Positions 27,647 to 32,869 of a DNA stretch of 32,869 bases are shown here, in pieces. The position numbers and the translations under genes are program-made. Every line of letters begins with the position of its first letter. The stretch's first letter is position 1. The notes below the pieces were generated by a model. That model had not been told where the DNA came from. It saw only the letters and a list, made by a program, of their open reading frames with translations, and searched no databases. The stretch is taken from contig QCFO01000021.1 of assembly GCA_003280225.1 (NCBI GenBank), positions 1 through 32,869 on the forward strand. The letters run 5' to 3'. This stretch comes from Prochlorococcus sp. AG-363-K07 (lineage in GTDB: Bacteria; Cyanobacteriota; Cyanobacteriia; PCC-6307; Cyanobiaceae).

Positions 27647-29077
27647 TTAATAACGGTAATGCTCTGCTTTATATGGACCATTTATAGGAACATTAAGATA
27701 TTCAGCCTGTTCTAAAGTTAATTTGGTTAACTTGGCTCCAATTTTTGCTAAATGTAATCTTGCAACCATTTCATCTAATTCCTTTGGAAGAACATAAACT
27801 TTATTTGTATAATTATCTCCCTTAGTGAATAATTCAATTTGAGCTAAAACTTGATTAGTGAAAGAGTTGCTCATCACAAAGCTAGGGTGCCCCGTCGCAC
27901 AACCTAAATTCACCAAACGTCCCTCAGCAAGTAATATTATTTTGTTTCCATTGGGTAAAAGAATATGATCTACCTGAGGCTTAATATTTTCCCACTTGTA
28001 TTGCTTTAAAGAAGCCACATCAATCTCATTATCAAAGTGACCAATATTGCAAACAATAGCCTCATCTTTCATTCGAATTAAATGTTCATGTCTAATAACC
28101 TGAAAGTTTCCAGTTGCTGTAACAAAAATATCTACCTCTTCAACCACATCATCTAATCGAACGACCCTATATCCCTCCATAGATGCTTGCAGGGCACAAA
28201 TTGGATCTATCTCTGCTACCAGGACAGTTGCTCCAAGTCCTCTTAAAGACTGAGCAGAACCTTTTCCAACATCTCCATACCCCATCACAAGAGCAACTTT
28301 CCCTGCAACCATCACATCAGTTGCACGCTTAATCCCATCAACTAAAGATTCACGACAACCATATAGGTTGTCAAACTTACTCTTAGTTACTGAGTCATTG
28401 ACATTAATTGCTGGGCAAGGAAGTTCACCACTTTCTTGCATCTGATAAAGACGGGCAACCCCTGTGGTGGTTTCCTCAGTGACACCCTGAATTGCCTGCT
28501 TAACCCGAGAATAAAATGTTGAGTCTTCTGTCAATTTTTTACGAATAGAAGAAAAAAGAGCCGTTTCTTCCTCATTACTAGGGTTATCAAGTACTGATAG
28601 ATCCTTCTCTGCTTTACTTCCCAAAATGACCAAACCGGTTGCATCACCACCGTCATCAAGAATCATATTTGGCGCTGCCCCATTCCCCCAATCCAAAATG
28701 TTGTGAGTGTATGACCAATATTCCTCAAGACTCTCACCTTTAACGGCAAAAACGGATATGCCTTGAGCTGCAATAGCAGATGCAGCATGATCTTGAGTAG
28801 AAAAAATATTGCATGAAGCCCAACGCACTTCTGCTCCCAAAGCAACCAGAGTCTCGATCAAAACACCTGTCTGAATTGTCATATGCAAACTACCTGCAAT
28901 TCTTGCCCCACTAAGAGGCTTCTCTTGCCCATACTTAACTCTTAAAGCCATTAGACCTGGCATTTCTGTCTCGGCTATCTTCAATTCCTTACGGCCAAAA
29001 TCCGCCAGGCTTATATCAGCCACAACGTAATCAGAAGAACTAGCCAAATTGATCGATGGAGAAGAAACTGAAACCAT
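27647..29077 (-). CDS. ahcY: S-adenosylhomocysteine hydrolase
   Basis: A 476-aa NAD-dependent enzyme that splits S-adenosylhomocysteine into adenosine and homocysteine, relieving methyltransferase inhibition. [27 protein letters not shown] and the NAD-binding [20 protein letters not shown] are diagnostic, and the C-terminus ends [13 protein letters not shown] 29077 gives [11 protein letters not shown]; the frame continues 17 codons upstream but without family-like sequence. Its start codon lies on top of a possible tsaE start on the opposite strand. Confidence 0.97.
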   Translation of the reverse strand: MVSVSSPSINLASSSDYVVADISLADFGRKELKIAETEMPGLMALRVKYGQEKPLSGARIAGSLHMTIQTGVLIETLVALGAEVRWASCNIFSTQDHAASAIAAQGISVFAVKGESLEEYWSYTHNILDWGNGAAPNMILDDGGDATGLVILGSKAEKDLSVLDNPSNEEETALFSSIRKKLTEDSTFYSRVKQAIQGVTEETTTGVARLYQMQESGELPCPAINVNDSVTKSKFDNLYGCRESLVDGIKRATDVMVAGKVALVMGYGDVGKGSAQSLRGLGATVLVAEIDPICALQASMEGYRVVRLDDVVEEVDIFVTATGNFQVIRHEHLIRMKDEAIVCNIGHFDNEIDVASLKQYKWENIKPQVDHILLPNGNKIILLAEGRLVNLGCATGHPSFVMSNSFTNQVLAQIELFTKGDNYTNKVYVLPKELDEMVARLHLAKIGAKLTKLTLEQAEYLNVPINGPYKAEHYRY

Positions 29078-29630
29078 GGAAAAAAGCTCAGAACAACAAG
29101 AAAATAAAAAACGTTTGCTTGGCAGCATGTTTGCTGCTCGCTCTATAGCAAAACAATCTACAGATTCATGCTGGCTGCTGAAAGACTTAGAAGAAACAAT
29201 CCAATTAGGAGAAATAGTCGCTCATACTATTACTGATTTGAAATTGCTACTACTACAAGGTCCCTTAGGCGCAGGTAAAACCTCTTTTGTTAAAGGTTTC
29301 GCGAGAGCTATAGGGATTGCTGAACCAATCACAAGTCCAACTTTCTCTTTGTCTCAGCACTATCCCTCAGGCACCCGACCGTTAATTCACGTAGATCTTT
29401 ACCGGTTAGAAACTCAGAACGCAGCAAATGAGTTATTCCTCCAAGAAGAAGAGGAAGCAAAGACTCTGGGAGGAGTCCTTCTGGTGGAATGGCCCGAACG
29501 CTTAAGCATCCAACTTCCCGATGCTTGGAAAATACATTTACAACATCACGATGATGGAGGGAGATTAGCTCAACTATTTCCTCCTTCTATCCCAGATAAA
29601 AACTCTTCTACTTCTAACGTTGAAGGCTGA
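29076..29630 (+). CDS. tsaE: tRNA t6A biosynthesis ATPase TsaE
   Basis: A P-loop ATPase that works with TsaB and TsaD to make t6A37 in ANN-decoding tRNAs. The Walker A motif GPLGAGKTS begins at G62 (184-aa form). [18 protein letters not shown] and VEWPERL are characteristic. The start is uncertain: ATG 29076 (used here) has a distant GGAGAAG; ATG 29127 gives 167 aa, closer to the usual length, and TTG 29049 is also open. The 3' end overlaps the converging sugar kinase by 61 bp. Confidence 0.92.
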   Translation: MEKSSEQQENKKRLLGSMFAARSIAKQSTDSCWLLKDLEETIQLGEIVAHTITDLKLLLLQGPLGAGKTSFVKGFARAIGIAEPITSPTFSLSQHYPSGTRPLIHVDLYRLETQNAANELFLQEEEEAKTLGGVLLVEWPERLSIQLPDAWKIHLQHHDDGGRLAQLFPPSIPDKNSSTSNVEG

Positions 29631-30652
29631 GGATCTATCGCTCCAGCTCCCTGACAAACCAGTGCTCCACAAGCAGCAGCAAACCTAATCATGCTCGTAA
29701 TCCATTTTCCAGAAAGATTGGAATCTGCAGTTATCAAAAGTTGATTTAATAATCCCGCAGTAAAAGCATCTCCAGCGCCTGTTGTATCCATCACCAAACT
29801 TGGAGAAAGAGCGGCCATCTCTCCATCAAAGCCTCTTATTGTCCATTTCAATAAATTGGCTCCATCTGTCACAACAACATCTGGGTGCTTTGGTAAAGAA
29901 CTTGAAATAACAAGCGGATCATCTGTTTTAAAAAAATACATTGCCTCCTCCTTTGCCAACTTGAGAAGGGATGCCTTCGTCAACAAGGGCTCTATTTCCT
30001 TAAGAACGTAATTAGTCGGACCACTATCAAATGCACTGTTTACATCCCAAAACATTGGACGCCAATTAACATCTAAAGCAACAGAAATTCCTCTTTGCAT
30101 CGCTTGATCAACACTCCATAACAAAGTCTCAGAAGACATATGATTCGCAAGAGGAATTGTTCCAACTAACAGCCAACTAGCATTTTGTTGAAGATAAGGC
30201 CAAGCATCTTGTAATGGGTTTAAAGCAAATGCCTGATCTGCAAAACCTTGTCCCTTATCACCAGAAAAGCCTTGAAAAAATCGCTCTCCATTTTCTGAAC
30301 GATTAATTAAAACAACACGACTAGGTCTGACGTGATCAATTTGGACGCCAGACACATTGACTCCAGATTCCTCCAGCAATGCTTTAAAGCTTATCCCTAT
30401 CGCATCATTACCTAGCCGACCACAAAAAGCGACAGACGTTCCCAGTTTGGCCAAACCACAAGCCACATTCGCGGGAGCGCCTCCTAAGCGATCCTCAACA
30501 GGATTATCCCTTAAAGGGTCTCCACCTAAAGGGCCTAGACGATCGAGCAGAGCCTCTCCGATACAAATAACTTGAGGAGGCAACAGAGCATTGGCATTGG
30601 CATTGGCATTGGCATTGGCATTGGCATTGGCATTGGCATTGGAAATGCTCAT
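29570..30652 (-). CDS. PfkB-family carbohydrate kinase (fructokinase-like)
   Basis: A 360-aa ribokinase-fold sugar kinase. CIGEALLDRLG opens the domain, LGGAPANVACGLAKLG forms the sugar-binding region, and DTTGAGDAFTAG carries the catalytic base D295 and anion hole. A split with a GG pair at LGGAP is typical of fructokinases. The N-terminus has nine consecutive Asn-Ala dipeptides (residues 5-22) encoded by a hexanucleotide repeat before the fold starts near residue 27. The gene is read after mutY on the same strand and overlaps tsaE at its 3' end. Substrate specificity is inferred from similarity. Confidence 0.88.
   Translation of the reverse strand: MSISNANANANANANANANANALLPPQVICIGEALLDRLGPLGGDPLRDNPVEDRLGGAPANVACGLAKLGTSVAFCGRLGNDAIGISFKALLEESGVNVSGVQIDHVRPSRVVLINRSENGERFFQGFSGDKGQGFADQAFALNPLQDAWPYLQQNASWLLVGTIPLANHMSSETLLWSVDQAMQRGISVALDVNWRPMFWDVNSAFDSGPTNYVLKEIEPLLTKASLLKLAKEEAMYFFKTDDPLVISSSLPKHPDVVVTDGANLLKWTIRGFDGEMAALSPSLVMDTTGAGDAFTAGLLNQLLITADSNLSGKWITSMIRFAAACGALVCQGAGAIDPQPSTLEVEEFLSGIEGGNS
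30587..30640. repeat. in-frame hexanucleotide tandem repeat in the sugar kinase gene
   Basis: Nine tandem six-base units, reading on the coding strand AATGCC eight times and a final AATGCT, encode (Asn-Ala)9 starting at codon 5 of the PfkB kinase. Unit identity is perfect apart from the last base. Because the unit is a multiple of three, copy-number slippage would change the tail length without a frameshift. It is the only such tract I see in the window. Confidence 0.97.
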
Positions 30653-30687
30653 TAAAATGGGCTCAATTGCTTGCTTTATATTGGCTT

Positions 30688-31887
30688 TCAGTTAACGAGT
30701 ATTTTTTTTTCTTTATCTAAATATTTATTCAAAGCTTTAATCATCTTTGCATTTGCAGCTGGAAATGGATACTGATGAAGGTTGCTCGGTTTAACCCATA
30801 AACATTTTTGACTTGCAAGAGGTTGCGGATCACCACCTAAGAATTGACATATATGAACAATAAAGCTCAACTTTTTATGGCTATATGAATGTTCAAAAGA
30901 AATTAAATGTTCTCCGGCTTGAACATCAATAGCCAACTCCTCTTTCAACTCTCTTTCGATCGTCTTCTTAATACATTCATCTAATTCCTGCTTCCCACCA
31001 GGGAATTCCCACATTCCGCCTAATAAGCCCTTATCTAATCTTTGATCTATGAGAATTTCTCCTTCCCTATTAAAAACAATTCCTATACCTATAGTCTGGA
31101 CAGATAATGCTTTAGTTCGATCTTTCACTGGATAGGAAGTTGGCTTTTTTATAGAATAGGCAAAACAATAATCACGCCAAGGGCAAATACAACAATTTGG
31201 ACTAGTCGGAGTACATATCAATGCTCCTATATCCATTAATGCTTGATTGAAATCTCTTGGGCAATTTAAATCCAGCAACTCTTCACTAAAGTGCCATAAT
31301 TTTGCAAGAGAGTGCTTGTCCTCTTTAGAGATTCCTATTAATCTTGCCAAGACCCTTTTTACATTGCCGTCTAATACAGGCTTAGGAATATCAAAAGCTG
31401 TAGAAATAATGCTGCCAGCAGTTGTGCGACCTATCCCAGGCAAGCTCATCCAAATATCTATTCCTTTAGGCCACAGCTCAGGATCTGAGGAATCATCGGA
31501 ATCTATAAATTGCATCAACCTCTGAGAAGACTCATGAATTCGCCTTGCTCTTGAGTAATAACCAAGACCTTGCCACAACAACAACACATCTTGGAGGGAT
31601 GAATCTGCTAATTGATTAAGTGTTGGAAATTTCTCCATCCACCTTACCCAAAAAGGCAAAACTACATTTAATTGTGTTTGTTGAAGCATCACTTCAGCAA
31701 TCCAAACACCATAAGGACAAATTGCCTCACCTGGATTTAGCCTCCTGCTATCAGCTTTCACCTTCCAAGGAATATTGTGACGGCCATTTTCTTCAAACCA
31801 AGAAAGAAGTAAGTTGCGCAAAAGATGAATTTGAGGAGGTGCTAAAGAAACTCCTAAAGAAAAATCACTACTACCTCTTATCATCAT
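30688..31887 (-). CDS. mutY: A/G-specific adenine DNA glycosylase MutY
   Basis: A 399-aa repair enzyme that removes A opposite 8-oxoguanine. The catalytic Glu is E65 in IAEVMLQQTQ; the helix-hairpin-helix is LPGIGRTTAG with D173 in LDGNVKRVL. A 4Fe-4S site follows the C-x6-C-x2-C-x5-C rule at C225, C232, C235 and C241. A C-terminal NUDIX-like domain (GGKQELDE...RELKEEL) should recognise 8-oxoG. An insertion of about 15 residues precedes the catalytic helix (NPGEAICPYGVW region). Two ATGs at 31887 and 31884 could start it. The abundant oxidative damage of phototrophs fits its presence. Confidence 0.95.
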   Translation of the reverse strand: MMIRGSSDFSLGVSLAPPQIHLLRNLLLSWFEENGRHNIPWKVKADSRRLNPGEAICPYGVWIAEVMLQQTQLNVVLPFWVRWMEKFPTLNQLADSSLQDVLLLWQGLGYYSRARRIHESSQRLMQFIDSDDSSDPELWPKGIDIWMSLPGIGRTTAGSIISTAFDIPKPVLDGNVKRVLARLIGISKEDKHSLAKLWHFSEELLDLNCPRDFNQALMDIGALICTPTSPNCCICPWRDYCFAYSIKKPTSYPVKDRTKALSVQTIGIGIVFNREGEILIDQRLDKGLLGGMWEFPGGKQELDECIKKTIERELKEELAIDVQAGEHLISFEHSYSHKKLSFIVHICQFLGGDPQPLASQKCLWVKPSNLHQYPFPAANAKMIKALNKYLDKEKKILVN

Positions 31888-31937
31888 CCCAAATCGTTAT
31901 CAAAAAGAGAGGTAAACCCATGACAAATTAATTATCT

Positions 31938-32861
31938 ATGAATCCTGATTTACTTGAAAGTCAAAATAATATTTGGCGCTGGCAAGCTCTCAACATCAGC
32001 TGGAATAGTAAAGGTCAACTCCAAGAAACTACACCTGCCATAGTTCTTATACACGGATTTGGAGCTTGCAAAGAACACTGGAGACATAATCAACCTCTCT
32101 TGGCGACGAAAACCATTTGCTACGCATTAGACCTTATTGGATTTGGCAAGAGCAGCCAACCGAAAGCAAAACTACAAGGTGATACTTCAAATGATGGAGA
32201 ATTTCAGTATGGGTTTGATGCATGGGCATCACAAGTGGCTGCATTCTGCAATGAAGTAGTCAAGCAACCAGTGATTCTTGTAGGGAACTCAATTGGAGGA
32301 GTTATTGCTTTAAAAGCCTCTCAATTACTTTCAGAAAATTGCACCAGTGTTGTGCTGATTGACTGTGCTCAAAGGACTATGGACGACAAACGTTTACATG
32401 AGCAACCCTACTGGATGCAATGGACTCGTCCATGGTTAAAAGCACTGGTTAGACAACGCTGGCTAAGCACAAGTCTTTTCAAAAATGCTGCAAATGTTTC
32501 TGTAATACGACGAGTGCTTATGCAAGCGTATCCAAGCGGACGCAATATAGATCAAGAGCTAATAAGTTTATTACAAGAACCAAGTAAAAGAGAAGGTGCA
32601 TCGGAGGCCTTTAGAGGTTTTATCAATATTTTTGATGACTACCTTGCGACTGAATTATTGCAAGATTTAAAAACTCCCGTTTATATGATCTGGGGAGAAA
32701 AAGATCCTTGGGAACCAGTTAATGAAGCAAAAAATTGGCTTTCACACTTTCAATGTGTTCGTTCTCTTGAAATCATTAAAGGGACTGGTCATTGTCCTCA
32801 TGATGAAGAGCCAGAGAAAGTGAATCAAATTCTTTTAGGAATAATTCAACAAGCCACATAA
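31938..32861 (+). CDS. alpha/beta hydrolase
   Basis: A 307-aa alpha/beta-hydrolase. The oxyanion-hole motif is LIHGFGACKEHW, the nucleophile elbow VGNSIGG with S118, and the acid and base appear as D256 in WGEKDPW and H285 in GTGHCPHDEEP, so the triad is complete. There is no signal peptide. Cyanobacterial and plastid relatives of this shape include pheophytinase-like and other chlorophyll-related esterases, but the substrate cannot be read from sequence. It starts at ATG, divergent from mutY across 50 nt, and the stop lies just inside the window end. Confidence 0.88.
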   Translation: MNPDLLESQNNIWRWQALNISWNSKGQLQETTPAIVLIHGFGACKEHWRHNQPLLATKTICYALDLIGFGKSSQPKAKLQGDTSNDGEFQYGFDAWASQVAAFCNEVVKQPVILVGNSIGGVIALKASQLLSENCTSVVLIDCAQRTMDDKRLHEQPYWMQWTRPWLKALVRQRWLSTSLFKNAANVSVIRRVLMQAYPSGRNIDQELISLLQEPSKREGASEAFRGFINIFDDYLATELLQDLKTPVYMIWGEKDPWEPVNEAKNWLSHFQCVRSLEIIKGTGHCPHDEEPEKVNQILLGIIQQAT

Positions 32862-32869
32862 GCCTCAAC

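Noticed and set aside
30587-30640. CRISPR array or frame-switching phase-variation tract
   Set aside because: There are no spacers, and the six-base unit keeps frame, so on/off switching cannot occur through unit gain or loss.
31620-31931. 103-codon plus-strand frame antisense to mutY
   Set aside because: mutY has all catalytic and Fe-S residues over this stretch, so the antisense frame is a shadow.

Overview
The window looks like chromosomal DNA from a marine picocyanobacterium, most likely an AT-rich (low-light type) Prochlorococcus or a close relative. The evidence is psaC (photosystem I), an NdhS-type NDH-1 subunit, a cyanobacterial-type rnpB, a tRNA without an encoded CCA, very short intergenic gaps and moderate-to-low GC. 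The genus is an inference from gene content and compactness. No insertion sequence, prophage, CRISPR array or integrase is visible. Almost everything is core housekeeping.

Layout. 1-726: 3'-truncated NapA-type Na+/H+ antiporter (-), divergent from glycogen phosphorylase glgP (951-3488, +). 3501-4347: two unrecognised small conserved-looking proteins (-). 4426-4499: tRNA-Arg(CCU) (-), back to back with RNase P RNA rnpB (~4537-4943, +). 5008-6562: RNase III, NdhS (opposite strand) and RimM, so rnpB, rnc and rimM form an RNA-maturation neighbourhood. 6620-9991: bifunctional mannose-1-P guanylyltransferase/mannose-6-P isomerase converging stop-to-stop with glmS. 10069-14012: psaC (-) divergent from acpP-fabF-tktA (+). 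14145-15086: a more AT-rich UDP-glucuronate decarboxylase-like gene. 15143-16695: thiC (-) with a clear TPP riboswitch. 16836-20120: a tight leftward operon ruvB - TPR protein - M20 amidohydrolase - small membrane protein, joined by two ATGA overlaps and a 2-nt gap. 20171-20923: smpB and a small ORF (+), then a terminator-like hairpin. 21057-23769: small protein, lysS and an RpaB-like response regulator (-). 23770-24098: the only gene-free stretch above 300 nt, holding a candidate small RNA. 24099-26415: mreBCD (-). 26557-29077: ssb (+), DedA and ahcY (-). 29076-30652: tsaE (+) converging with and overlapping a PfkB sugar kinase (-) that carries a nine-copy Asn-Ala repeat. 30688-31887: mutY (-). 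31938-32861: alpha/beta hydrolase (+).

How the genes fit together. GlgP and TktA serve storage and Calvin-cycle carbon. ManC, GlmS and the UDP-sugar decarboxylase supply activated sugars for envelope and cell wall, with MreBCD directing wall synthesis. AcpP/FabF make fatty acids. ThiC makes the pyrimidine of TPP, the transketolase cofactor, under TPP feedback. SAH hydrolase recycles the methylation by-product. RuvB, SSB and MutY handle DNA repair and recombination. SmpB, LysRS, TsaE, RimM, RNase III, RNase P and tRNA-Arg handle translation and RNA.

No clearly new multi-gene system was found. The best second-look items are (i) two nested complementary segments linking the thiC TPP aptamer to its leader, a specific switching model; (ii) a two-hairpin candidate sRNA upstream of the response regulator; (iii) the in-frame hexanucleotide repeat in the sugar kinase; (iv) extreme packing, including start codons that may share CATG and 61 bp of antisense coding overlap; and (v) an Asp-to-Glu change at a catalytic metal ligand of RNase III.
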